Below are positions 25,436 to 32,891 of a DNA stretch of 64,000 nucleotides, in pieces. Made by a program: the position numbers and the translations under genes. Within the stretch, counting starts at the first letter, position 1. Each line of letters opens with the position of its first letter. The stretch comes from Rubrobacter aplysinae. GTDB taxonomy: Bacteria; Actinomycetota; Rubrobacteria; Rubrobacterales; Rubrobacteraceae. The stretch spans positions 62,001-126,000 of the forward strand of contig NZ_LEKH01000008.1 in assembly GCF_001029505.1 (NCBI RefSeq). The letters are read 5' to 3'. A model generated the notes under the pieces. It ran no database searches. It saw only the letters and a program-made list of their open reading frames with translations, and was not told where the DNA came from.

Positions 25436-26134
25436 ATGGCCACCCCTGGCGGGCCCGGCACCCTGGAGATCTTCTTCGTGCGCCACGGCCAGTCCACGGC
25501 GAACGCCGGGGGCGTGTGGCAGGGCCAACTGGAGTTTCCGCTCTCGGAGCTCGGGCGGGAGCAGGCGCGCCGTGCCGGAGCGGCGCTCGCCCGCACGGGC
25601 CTTTTCTCGGCCGTCTACGCGAGCCCGCTCGCCCGGGCCTCCGACACGGCCCATATTATCGCGGAGGAGATGCGGCAGTCCGGCGGGTTCTCTGGAGAGG
25701 TCGTGGAGCTAGCGGGTCTGACCGAGCGCCACGGCGGTATCCTCCAGGGCCGCTCGTTCGAGCAGACCCGGACGGAGAGGCCGGAGCTCGTAGAGAAGTT
25801 CCGCGGCCTGCCCGAAGAGGAGGCGTGGTCTCTCGTGGGCGCGGAGACCGACCGCCAACTAATGGAGCGTTTCGGCGGAGCCGTCCAGAGTATACGGGGC
25901 ATTTCCGGGGCCGGGAGAGGGTCGCGGGCGGTCGTCGTGGCCCACGGCGGCGTGCTCCGGGCGTTTCTCCGGGCGACCTTCGGCGGCGACGTCCTGCCCG
26001 CCAATACCCGGGCGCCGAACGCCTCCCTCACCCGGGTTTTCTGGAAGAACCCGGGAGATCCCGAGGACAAGCCGGAGCTTCTGGAGCTGGCGGACACCTC
26101 ACACCTGGATGATCTAGGCAATACAGGCGGCTAG
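25436..26134 (+). CDS. Histidine phosphatase family protein
   Basis: Phosphoglycerate-mutase-like fold. The phosphorylatable histidine lies in FFVRHGQSTAN (RHG at 16-18), a second Arg in YASPLARASDTAH, and the catalytic VVVAHGGVLRAFLR near residue 180. The 232 residues and GILQG insert resemble broad-specificity phosphatases rather than glycolytic PGM. ATG at 25436 is preceded in frame by TTG, which is an alternative start. The physiological substrate cannot be told from sequence. Confidence 0.9.
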   Translation: MATPGGPGTLEIFFVRHGQSTANAGGVWQGQLEFPLSELGREQARRAGAALARTGLFSAVYASPLARASDTAHIIAEEMRQSGGFSGEVVELAGLTERHGGILQGRSFEQTRTERPELVEKFRGLPEEEAWSLVGAETDRQLMERFGGAVQSIRGISGAGRGSRAVVVAHGGVLRAFLRATFGGDVLPANTRAPNASLTRVFWKNPGDPEDKPELLELADTSHLDDLGNTGG

Positions 26135-26180
26135 TCCCTGTTAGGGCTCCCTTGACCCTGGAGGCCCGGCCTTATGCGGT

Positions 26181-26861
26181 TTATTCGGTCTGGCGCACGC
26201 GGCGGGCGTTCGGGCCCCGGTCGTTCTCGCCGACCTCGTAACCGACCTTGCTGCCGGGCTCTAGCGCGGAGGAGTCGCCCTTGACCTCGGAGTGGTGGAA
26301 AAAGAGGTCCTCCCCGGTCGGCCGGATGATGAAACCGTAGCCCTTGTCCGGGTCGAACCACTTGATCCTGCCGTTCTCCCCGGCAGGGTCCGTCTGTCCG
26401 CCGTCGGAGCCGGCTCCGCCCGTACTCTCACCCATACCGGCCGAGCCGAGCAGGGAAGCCAGAGAGATCCCCTCCCCGTTACCGCCCGACGCCGCCTCCG
26501 GGGTAGAGTCGTTGTCGATCTCCAGGACTATCGAGTCCTCGGAGATCTTGACCAGTACGGACTCCACACCGGCCCAGTACTCCTGCCAGACGGGATCCTC
26601 GGAGATGGAGGGGTCGAGCCAGAGGCCGTAGCCGTCGCGGTCGCCGTGATCCAGAACGCCCTCGAAGACGTTGCCGGGCAGCCCTTCGCGTGAGCCCCGC
26701 TCTCGGCGGTAGATGTCGTTTCTGGACCGGAAAGACTGTACCGAGGAGGCGCTCGTACCGAGTGCATCCGCGATCCAGTCGTCCGTCTTGCCGGCGTCTA
26801 CCCACTCCCGGATCTGCTTCATGTGCGGTTTTAGTGCTATGCGCTTTTTGGAATCTGCCAT
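26181..26861 (-). CDS. HTH-cold shock domain fusion protein
   Basis: A 226-residue protein with a C-terminal cold-shock (OB-fold) domain from about residue 163: GRIKWFDPDKGYGFI (RNP1) and DLFFHHSEV (RNP2). This binds single-stranded RNA/DNA. The N-terminus (about 8-55) looks like a winged or homeo-like HTH: MKQIREWVDAGKTDDWIADALGTSASSVQSF. The middle has an unfamiliar Trp/Glu-rich segment (WLDPSISEDPVWQEYWAGVESVLVKISEDSIVLEI) and a Gly/Ser/Asp-rich linker. Typical cold-shock proteins are only about 67 residues, so this is a larger fusion, perhaps a regulator that senses nucleic acid. GAGGAG lies about 10 bases before ATG. Confidence 0.85.
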   Translation of the reverse strand: MADSKKRIALKPHMKQIREWVDAGKTDDWIADALGTSASSVQSFRSRNDIYRRERGSREGLPGNVFEGVLDHGDRDGYGLWLDPSISEDPVWQEYWAGVESVLVKISEDSIVLEIDNDSTPEAASGGNGEGISLASLLGSAGMGESTGGAGSDGGQTDPAGENGRIKWFDPDKGYGFIIRPTGEDLFFHHSEVKGDSSALEPGSKVGYEVGENDRGPNARRVRQTE

Positions 26862-27193
26862 AACTTTTCCGACTCCTCTGTTAACCTGGCTTTATCCGAA
26901 CCCCGGATTTTCGAAACGATTGGAATTCTCGGTACTCCAGAATATCGTCTTGTTCTTTCTACATCTTACCATTCACCATACACCCTCAAACACCGTAATG
27001 CCGCGTAAAATGGAGAGTAACAATTACTCCGAAGCATGCCTTTTCAGTATGCGCCGTAATACATGACGACTGACGTTACGCATATCCCGGGCCTCGAGTT
27101 GCAGGGCGGGCCGGGGAGTCCGAAAAATGTTCTAGGTGACTTTCGGGTAATAGCATGGCAAGTGGCCGGGCCCGGAGCGGAGCCCGGCGGGCG
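26862..27193. other. AT-rich 332-bp leader/gap with palindrome and hairpin
   Basis: This stretch is much richer in A and T than its surroundings. A palindrome GAGTAA-CAA-TTACTC sits at 27015-27029. A 7-bp GC stem GCCGGGC (27165-27171) with GCCCGGC (27182-27188) follows the stop of the next upstream minus-strand gene and can serve as its terminator. The rest would be the long 5' leader of the HTH-cold-shock gene. No coding frame is convincing. Confidence 0.5.
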
Positions 27194-27976
27194 TCAGTCG
27201 GCTCCCTCGGTCTCTCCGGGATCCGGCTCGACGGGAGTTTCTTCCTCCCTGGCGGGCTCCGGGAAGTCCGTCACACCTTCCCGGTACAGGTCCTCCAGCA
27301 TGGCTCCGACTACCGGGGCCGGGAGGTCGAGGATCAGCGCGACGCCCTCTCCGGCCGCCAGCGTCTCGTACTCATCAGTCATAGTCAGACCCAGCGCGGA
27401 CAGCGCCCCGGAGACCTCGGGCGTGGGCTCCAGAGTGTTGCCCCCGGCGGCGACCCGCAGAAACTGGACCCTGGGCAGGTCGAATCCCGAGACCACCCCG
27501 ACGACCGGCTCTGTACCGTAGATGCGACGGCGGATAAAGAGGCGGGTATCGTAGGAGTCGGCCCAGCGCCGCAGGACCTCTCTCTCTTCGAGGTAATTGT
27601 ACTGGGCGACGCGGTGCTGGAACTGCCCCAGCAGCCTGCCGGCGAGCCGCCGGAGGCCCTCGTCGCCGAAGAACCACTCCGGGCCTTCGGCATTCATCAG
27701 CCCGCTAACGCGCGGGATGGTGAGCTCCTCCTCGGGGTCGTCGTAGGTCCGGCGGAACTCGCGCACCATCTCACGCACCTCATCCCTGGGCCATTCACCC
27801 TGCATGAGCGCGGCTTCGTAGATCACGAGCGACGCCTGATCGTGCTCCGACATCTCCTCGTCTACCCGGCGGGCCGCTCTTTCCAGCCGCCGCTCGTAGT
27901 CGCCGAGGTTCTTTAGCTTCGAGGCCGCGGTCTCGAGTCCCCGGTCCACCCCGACCGCCTCAGACTTCTCCGACAA
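27194..27976 (-). CDS. Protein of unknown function
   Basis: Not recognised. The 260 residues are mostly hydrophilic with predicted long helices in the first half (for example SKLKNLGDYERRLERAARRVDEE) and a mixed second half. The second half has a conserved-looking WFFGDEGLRRLAGRLLGQFQHRV and a C-terminal acidic tail. There is no signal peptide or membrane helix. It is flanked upstream by a pair of 19-bp direct repeats and downstream by a hairpin, so it is likely a single-gene unit. The arrangement does not indicate a function. Confidence 0.75.
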   Translation of the reverse strand: MSEKSEAVGVDRGLETAASKLKNLGDYERRLERAARRVDEEMSEHDQASLVIYEAALMQGEWPRDEVREMVREFRRTYDDPEEELTIPRVSGLMNAEGPEWFFGDEGLRRLAGRLLGQFQHRVAQYNYLEEREVLRRWADSYDTRLFIRRRIYGTEPVVGVVSGFDLPRVQFLRVAAGGNTLEPTPEVSGALSALGLTMTDEYETLAAGEGVALILDLPAPVVGAMLEDLYREGVTDFPEPAREEETPVEPDPGETEGAD

Positions 27977-28034
27977 AATCTCTCCATCAGGTACGCTTGC
28001 AGTCCTCTAAAAATCCTCAAAATCCACGGATCAT

Positions 28035-28079
28035 CGTAAACGAACCGCCGTGAGGGCCACCGTAAACTAATCGCCGTAA
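28035..28079. repeat. 19-bp imperfect direct repeat upstream of the unknown gene
   Basis: CGTAAACGAACCGCCGTGA (28035-28053) and CGTAAACTAATCGCCGTAA (28061-28079) match at 16 of 19 positions with a 26-bp period. They lie about 60-100 bp before the 27194-27976 gene start, in promoter range. Confidence 0.5.
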
Positions 28080-28173
28080 ATATACAGCATTCGGACGGCA
28101 CCCCGGAGCAACCCGGCCCGATCTTCCCCAACCGCCTCTCCCCTACCGGCTCTGCCGCGGGCCCACCACAAGC

Positions 28174-28401
28174 CTACTGCAGAAGCTCTTCAAGACCGAA
28201 GATGCCGGGCGCGGTGCGCCGGAAAGGGGTCTCGGGATTGTCGCGGACGTCGGTCGAGAGGCGGGCGCGCATGGTGTTTTGTGGCGTCGCCCCCGCACTG
28301 TCGAGGTAGCCCTGATACAGAGCTATCTCTGTTATATCCGCGTAGTGCAGAGGGCGGCCGGCCTCGCGCAGCACCTCGGCGGCCGCGGACTTGAAGTCCA
28401 A
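28174..28401 (-). CDS. Small HARE-HTH domain protein
   Basis: A 75-residue protein that is essentially one winged-helix HARE-HTH domain: AAAEVLREAGRPLHYADITEIALYQGYLDSAGATPQNTMRARLSTDVR, ending in FGLEELL. The fold is shared with the RNA polymerase delta subunit, ASXL proteins and some restriction systems. Start is TTG, 10 bp after the pheA stop, so it belongs to the pheA operon. Why a DNA-binding-like peptide would be coupled to phenylalanine biosynthesis is unknown; an RNA-polymerase-associated role is one possibility. Confidence 0.85.
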   Translation of the reverse strand: MDFKSAAAEVLREAGRPLHYADITEIALYQGYLDSAGATPQNTMRARLSTDVRDNPETPFRRTAPGIFGLEELLQ

Positions 28402-28411
28402 GCCCCGGCGG

Positions 28412-29584
28412 CTACTCGGGCTCGCCGGCGGGCATCTCGGGGTAGGCCCCGATCAGGCCCACGTAGGTACACCGCTCCTCCAGGGCGGCGAGCGCCCGTG
28501 TAACCTTCTCGTCCTCGGGATGTCCTTTCAGGTCCACGAAGAACACGTAGGTCCACGCCCGCTGGCGGCTCGGGCGGCTCTCGATGCGGGTGAGGTTTAT
28601 ATCCTCGGCCGAGAATACCCCGAGGGCGTCTATCAGGCCGCCGGGACGATCCTTGAACGCGAAAACCACGGTAGTCTTGTCCCGGCCCGTGCGCCCGGCC
28701 CAACCGCGCCCGATCACGATAAACCGCGTCGCGTTCGCCCGGGAATCCTGGATGTTGCGGGCGAGGACCGCCAGCCCGTGTGACTCCGCGGCGAGCAGGC
28801 TGCCCACGGCGGCGGTGCCGGGCTCCTCGGCGGCCCGACGGGCGGCCTCTCCGGTGGACTCGACCTCCTCTACGTTAGCCCGGGGCAACTCCCGGCGCAG
28901 CCAGGCCGCTGCCTGGGACAGCGCCATCGGGTGCGAGCGCACCGTCTCTATGCTCTCAAGCGAGCTGCCCCTGGCGAGCAGGTTCTGGGAGACGGGCAGG
29001 TAGACCTCGCCGCAGATCTTCAGGGGGCTCGACATCAGCTCGTCGAAAGTGTGGGATACCGTGCCTTCCATGGAGTTCTCGACCGGCACCACGCCGTGCT
29101 GGGCGTCGCCGCTCTCCACCCGGGCAAAGACCTCCGCCACAGTGGACTCCGGCTCTAGCTCCACGCTGCGCCCGAACGAGCGCCGCGCCGCCTCCTGGGT
29201 AAAGGTCGCCTCCGGTCCGAGATAGGCGACCTTCAGCGAGGCTTCGAGCGAGATGGAGCTGGAGATGATCTCCCGAAACACGCTCTCCAGTCCCCGGCGC
29301 GGGAAGTCTCCCTCACTAAGGCTCGCCACCCGGTCGAAGACCTTACGCTCGCGGTCCGGGGCGTAGGCATGAAGCCCCCGGGCATGCTTGACCTCCCCGA
29401 CGCGCCGCGCCAGCCTCGCCCGCCGGTCGAGCAGCCGCACGAGCTCGCCGTCCACCTCGTCTATGCCCTCTCTGAGCCCCTCCATCTCCGCCGGAGATGC
29501 CTCTTCGGATGAGCCCGTCTCGGGGTAGCCCTCTTGGTGGCTCGGTTCGTGGCTCGGTTCGTGCTTCGGGGGCTCGGTGGTCAT
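28412..29584 (-). CDS. pheA: Bifunctional chorismate mutase/prephenate dehydratase
   Basis: This enzyme converts chorismate to prephenate and then to phenylpyruvate, committing to phenylalanine. Domains in order in the 390 residues: a Ser/Glu/His-rich tail, an AroQ-type chorismate mutase helix bundle (about 35-115; EIDEVDGELVRLLDRRARLARRVGEVK-like), prephenate dehydratase (about 117-290; KVAYLGPEATFTQEAA, PVENSMEGTVSHTFDEL, ATRFIVIG), and an ACT regulatory domain (about 305-380; FAFKDRPGGLIDAL, NLTRIESRPS). The ACT domain predicts feedback inhibition by phenylalanine. The N-tail contains a 12-bp coding repeat (HEPSHEPS). ATG has AGGAGA upstream. Confidence 0.96.
   Translation of the reverse strand: MTTEPPKHEPSHEPSHQEGYPETGSSEEASPAEMEGLREGIDEVDGELVRLLDRRARLARRVGEVKHARGLHAYAPDRERKVFDRVASLSEGDFPRRGLESVFREIISSSISLEASLKVAYLGPEATFTQEAARRSFGRSVELEPESTVAEVFARVESGDAQHGVVPVENSMEGTVSHTFDELMSSPLKICGEVYLPVSQNLLARGSSLESIETVRSHPMALSQAAAWLRRELPRANVEEVESTGEAARRAAEEPGTAAVGSLLAAESHGLAVLARNIQDSRANATRFIVIGRGWAGRTGRDKTTVVFAFKDRPGGLIDALGVFSAEDINLTRIESRPSRQRAWTYVFFVDLKGHPEDEKVTRALAALEERCTYVGLIGAYPEMPAGEPE
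29539..29562. repeat. 12-bp coding repeat at the pheA N-terminus
   Basis: GGCTCGGTTCGT is perfectly duplicated (29539-29550, 29551-29562), giving HEPSHEPS-like residues just after the start. A repeat unit of four codons preserves the frame. Confidence 0.75.
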
Positions 29585-29899
29585 ACTCTGAGGTCTCCTG
29601 TCTCTGAACCGGAACCCGGGAGGCCCCGGTGGTAGAAATCGTTGCGGCAGCGGTCGTGGCAGGGCTCCGGAGGGAAGGCCGGCGCGGGCTCATCCCTCCC
29701 GGGTAAATCGCCTTATCCGGGCCGCTTTCACCCGAGACACCCGGGACATTCGGGCGTCTCCGCCGCGATCCTGAAACGCAAAGTCGCCACAAAGTCTGGC
29801 ATGAACCTGGAAGCTACCAGAGTTATCCCCGCCAGTCAAAACAGGGTGAAACGAGGTGAAACGAGGCGAAACGAGGCAAGAGACACGCGGTTTCGCGGG
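29585..29899. other. pheA promoter gap with a 10-bp tandem repeat
   Basis: Three 10-bp units GGTGAAACGA, GGTGAAACGA and GGCGAAACGA run from 29845 to 29874. On the minus strand they are followed by TTGACT and, 17 bases on, TAGCTT, a plausible pheA promoter. No T-box signature or leader peptide was seen. No gene is evident in this 315-bp gap. Confidence 0.5.
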
Positions 29900-30598
29900 C
29901 TAGGCTTTCCCGAGCTCGGAGAGGGCCTGATGGTCCTTGAGGGTTATGCGCCCGCTCTCTATGGAGATCACATCCCGGTTGCGCAGCTCGTTGAGCACCT
30001 TGGTCACCGACTCCCGGGTCGAGGCGACCATGGCGGCGAGGTCCTGGTGGGTGAGCCTGAGGTCTATGGTCACCGGCCCCCCGCCATCTCCCTCGCCGAA
30101 CTTGCGGGACAGTATCGGGAGCAGGTTCGCGAGCCGGACCTCAGTCTCCCGGGGCAGCAGGCACTTGACCAGCTCCTCGTACTGTACGAGCCTGAACTCG
30201 AGCAGCGTCATGACCTTGAGCGCGACCTGCGGCTCCTGACGAATAGCCCGCTCCATGAACACCTTCGGCACCTTGGTGATCTTGCTCTCCGTAATAGCCT
30301 CGGCGTAGGCGAGCTGTACGGTCTCTCCGGCGAAGGCCAGGTGACCGAAGATGTCCCACGGCTTCAAAAGGCGCAGGGTAGCCTCCTTGGTGCCGGAGTA
30401 GGGACTAAACAGCTTCACCACCCCGGAGGTGAGGATGTACAGCGCGTCGCCGTACTCTCCCTCCCGGTATATGGCCTCCCCCGGCGGATACGTGCGGTCG
30501 GCCGAGGCGACCCCCATCTCCTGTAGCAGCCCCAGGAGCCCGCGACACTCCTGCTCCTGCAGCTCCTTGATCTCCGGCCAGGAGAACTCAGCCTCCAA
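29900..30598 (-). CDS. Crp/Fnr-family transcriptional regulator
   Basis: Cyclic-nucleotide-binding-fold sensor with a C-terminal winged HTH. The chosen 232-residue form is the family length. The N-terminal jelly roll includes YPPGEAIYREGEYGDALYILTSGVVKLF (about 35-62) and the helix-turn-helix LTHQDLAAMVASTRESVTKVLNELRNRDVI (about 180-210). TTG at 30598 has GGGGAGG (30604-30610) five bases away. A longer frame to 30796 has no such site and a non-conserved N-terminus. There is no Fnr-type cysteine cluster, so it is not an obvious Fe-S sensor; cAMP-binding Arg/Ser residues are also not clear. Confidence 0.92.
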   Translation of the reverse strand: MEAEFSWPEIKELQEQECRGLLGLLQEMGVASADRTYPPGEAIYREGEYGDALYILTSGVVKLFSPYSGTKEATLRLLKPWDIFGHLAFAGETVQLAYAEAITESKITKVPKVFMERAIRQEPQVALKVMTLLEFRLVQYEELVKCLLPRETEVRLANLLPILSRKFGEGDGGGPVTIDLRLTHQDLAAMVASTRESVTKVLNELRNRDVISIESGRITLKDHQALSELGKA

Positions 30599-30904
30599 GA
30601 CGTCCTCCCCTGGACGCGTTCGGGGCCGGGCAGCCGGAGGCTGCATGACTCGCATGACGTGCGGAGTAGATTTGATACATAAATCGGTGCATAAGAGGGT
30701 AGTGTACATTACGAGCCAACTACGGGCGAGCCTCGCGCACGGTCCCTCGCCAGCCCCTGCGAGGACCGTGGGACTCCAAGGCTCCAAGAAACGCAAGATA
30801 CGAATTTACCAACCACACTCCCGCCAGAGAGACGGCGAGTAGTCTATAATAGGTATCTAGTCTACAAAGGTCCACACAGGCGACGGCTAAAGGGGAGCTA
30901 CAGG
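30599..30904. other. Divergent gap with a bulged 12-bp hairpin
   Basis: A strong stem CACGGTCCCTCGC (30738-30750) with GCGAGGACCGTG (30759-30770), one bulged C and an 8-nt loop, lies between the Crp-type gene and the small membrane peptide. TATAAT at 30845-30850 is a likely -10 box for the plus-strand peptide. TAGTCTA occurs on each side of it (30840, 30858). There is no coding frame worth calling in the gap. Confidence 0.5.
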
Positions 30905-31072
30905 GTGCGCGAGCGGCTATCAATCGGAATACTGGTCGGCGTGCTGATCTTCCTCATCGCATTCGTGTTCGCGATACTGGGCAAGGGAGAGTACCAGCCT
31001 CCGACCTCGGAGGAAGGTATGTCGGGTACGGGTCCGGAGGTTGCGCTGGTGGCCCCGGCCTCTCTAGACTGA
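30905..31072 (+). CDS. 55-residue single-pass membrane peptide
   Basis: A short GTG-initiated frame (MRERLSIGILVGVLIFLIAF...) of 55 residues with one confident transmembrane helix at about residues 6-25. A polar Pro/Glu/Ser-rich tail ends APASLD. AGGGGAG lies upstream, and a TATAAT box lies at 30845. No family is recognised. It is too short for a usual gene-length cut-off, but has a start, ribosome site and promoter. Its stop overlaps the convergent HmoA-like gene by 9 bp. Confidence 0.65.
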   Translation: MRERLSIGILVGVLIFLIAFVFAILGKGEYQPPTSEEGMSGTGPEVALVAPASLD

Positions 31073-31381
31073 GCCGCCGCCCGGCTCACGCTCCACGGCG
31101 ATCTCGTAGGAGCCCATCTCCGGGTGTCCGGAGAGAAATCCGGAGTCTCCGCTCCCCCTGTGGGCGGCCCGGAAAGAGTCGCTCTGGACCCAGGCATCGA
31201 AGTCTTCTCGGGTCTGCCAGCGGGTGATCACGAGTACCTCGGTCTCGTCCTGCGAGCGGAGCACCTCCATCGAGACGAACCCCGGAAAATCCTGCACGTC
31301 GCCCCGACTTCCCGAGAACCTCTCCACCACCTCGTCGGCCCTGCCTTCTTTTACCGGCAAACGGTTGGTAATAGCTATCAT
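31064..31381 (-). CDS. Antibiotic biosynthesis monooxygenase domain protein (HmoA/IsdG-like)
   Basis: A 105-residue ABM-fold protein. It has the heme-oxygenase triad positions of IsdG/HmoA enzymes: Asn6 (ITNRLPVKEG), Trp64 (FDAWVQSDSFRAAH) and His74. The segment VITRWQTREDFDAWV is typical. These enzymes open the porphyrin ring of heme and free iron. Heme degradation is therefore likely but not proven, because the fold also includes quinol monooxygenases. ATG has GGAG upstream. Confidence 0.88.
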   Translation of the reverse strand: MIAITNRLPVKEGRADEVVERFSGSRGDVQDFPGFVSMEVLRSQDETEVLVITRWQTREDFDAWVQSDSFRAAHRGSGDSGFLSGHPEMGSYEIAVEREPGGGSV

Positions 31382-31878
31382 CCAAACTCCTTCTCTGGCC
31401 TCCAGCCCGGCGCGGCCGTGTGATTCTGGGCCGCAAAGATGCTGGTGAAAGTATAGACTTTATAAAATCCTGAAAATCAGGTCAGGCGGGTTCTAGACTA
31501 ACCTGGACTAGCCGTCCTCCGACCTTTAGTATATCTTCCTCCGGAGGGTGCCCCTTATGGGAGCCTCGGCAGCGGCGGCTGTCGCGAAAGATTGCAGAGA
31601 GACTGCAGGAAACCTTCGTGATGATCCATGCGTATAAGCCCGTGCGTAGTTGAAGATAACGAGCATAACGCCTCCGGGCGCGCGGGATGTGAGAAAGCGA
31701 TGTGAGAAAGAATGTGCGGTAAATGTGATCCGCAACCCAAAAGCCCGGTAAAACGAGCGCCAAGGTGGTTTAGGAGCGGAGTAGCGGTGGTAAAGTTAAT
31801 AGTAGTTCCTGAAACTGATTTCGGTAACGTGGAACGCCGGGAGGCGGGCCAGGGGTTTTCAGCCACGGGAGGCCTGGG
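31382..31878. other. 497-bp unexplained leader before the sigma factor
   Basis: No convincing coding frame, tRNA or known riboswitch is seen. It contains a small hairpin CCTGA-AAA-TCAGG (31470-31482) and the palindrome CCTCCGGAGG near 31538. A perfect 12-bp tandem repeat GATGTGAGAAAG sits at 31686-31697 and 31699-31710. AT-rich promoter-like words, for example TAAAGTTAATAG, lie about 90 bp before the sigma gene. Such a long leader suggests several promoters or an RNA-based control. Confidence 0.4.
31686..31710. repeat. 12-bp direct repeat in the sigma factor leader
   Basis: GATGTGAGAAAG is perfectly repeated with one base between copies (period 13 bp). A third partial word AATGTG follows. 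Confidence 0.6.
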
Positions 31879-32781
31879 TTGAGTACTAAGAGTAGCACGG
31901 AGAAGAGCCTTGAGAAGAAGATGGAGAGCCTGAAAGCGGCCAGAGAGGCCGAGACGCCCGAGCTGCTCGCGAAGTACCTGGCGCACATCGGCCAGGGCAA
32001 CCTGCTGACCCACGCCGAGGAGATCGACCTCTCCCAGAGGGCCGAGCAGGGCGACGGGCGTGCCCGGGCGCGCCTGATCGAGAAGAACCTCCGGCTGGTG
32101 GTGAGCGTCGCCAAGAAGTACCGGGGCTACGGGCTGCCTTTCGAGGACCTTATACAGGAGGGTAACATTGGCCTGATGAAGGCGGTCGAGAAGTTCGACC
32201 CCGACCGGGGCTACCGCTTCTCGACGTACGCGACGTGGTGGATCCGGCAGGCCGTGCAGCGCGCCGTCGCCGATAAGGGCCGGACGATCCGGGTGCCGGT
32301 ACACATGACGGAGAAGATCCGCAAGGTTGGCCGCGCCTACAACGAGCTCTCCGTAGAGTTCGAGCGCGAGCCCACCGAGGAAGAGGTCGCCAAGAAGCTA
32401 GAGTGGAGCATGGACGAGGTCCGCATCACCATGAGCGCGATGCCGGACGCCACGAGCCTCGACCAGCCGGTCTCCAGTGAGGATACGGCCTCCCAGCTCG
32501 GGGACTTCATAGAGGACGACAAGGTCTCCGACACCCCGGACACGGTAATGAAGGACATGGAGACCGTGCAGCTCAAGGAGGCCATCGAGCGACTTCCCGA
32601 GCGTGCCCGCTACGTGCTGGTCCGCCGATACGGCCTCGACGACCGCGATCCGGCCACCCTCGCAGACCTCGGCGACGAGCTGGACATCTCCCGCGAGCGG
32701 GTACGCCAGCTCCAGCGCGAGGCGGAGCGCATCCTGAAAGGCGGCGAGTACGGGCGCATCCTGCGCGACGCCGTAGCTTAG
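31879..32781 (+). CDS. sigA: Primary-type RNA polymerase sigma-70 factor
   Basis: A 300-residue RpoD/SigA-like factor. A short charged head replaces region 1.1; region 1.2 starts [19 protein letters not shown]. Region 2 contains [63 protein letters not shown]-type residues, and region 3 starts [13 protein letters not shown]. Region 4 ends [33 protein letters not shown], binding -35 elements. Start is TTG at 31879 with GGGAGG upstream. The length fits either a housekeeping or a group-2 factor; the near-complete primary motifs favour housekeeping. A hairpin terminator follows. Confidence 0.93.
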   Translation: MSTKSSTEKSLEKKMESLKAAREAETPELLAKYLAHIGQGNLLTHAEEIDLSQRAEQGDGRARARLIEKNLRLVVSVAKKYRGYGLPFEDLIQEGNIGLMKAVEKFDPDRGYRFSTYATWWIRQAVQRAVADKGRTIRVPVHMTEKIRKVGRAYNELSVEFEREPTEEEVAKKLEWSMDEVRITMSAMPDATSLDQPVSSEDTASQLGDFIEDDKVSDTPDTVMKDMETVQLKEAIERLPERARYVLVRRYGLDDRDPATLADLGDELDISRERVRQLQREAERILKGGEYGRILRDAVA

Positions 32782-32822
32782 ATATAGCTTAACCCTAGAT
32801 AGAACCAACATTTTCCGCCATC

Positions 32823-32852
32823 AGAGGGGCCGGAGGCATCTCCGGTCCCTCT
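32823..32852 (+). terminator. Hairpin terminator after the sigma factor gene
   Basis: A 13-bp stem (one G-U pair) joins AGAGGGGCCGGAG (32823-32835) to CTCCGGTCCCTCT (32840-32852) with a GCAT loop, 42 bp after the stop. Confidence 0.75.
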
Positions 32853-32891
32853 CGTGTCTCTCCACCCGGACTCTGATAGTCTCGCCGGATC

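Noticed and set aside
29585-29899. A T-box or leader-peptide attenuator before pheA
   Set aside because: The T-box sequence TGGTACCGCG and a Phe-rich short frame were looked for and not found.
31482-31763. A 93-codon minus frame within the sigma factor leader
   Set aside because: Mixed residues, no start-site support, and it overlaps repeats and AT-rich promoter-like DNA.
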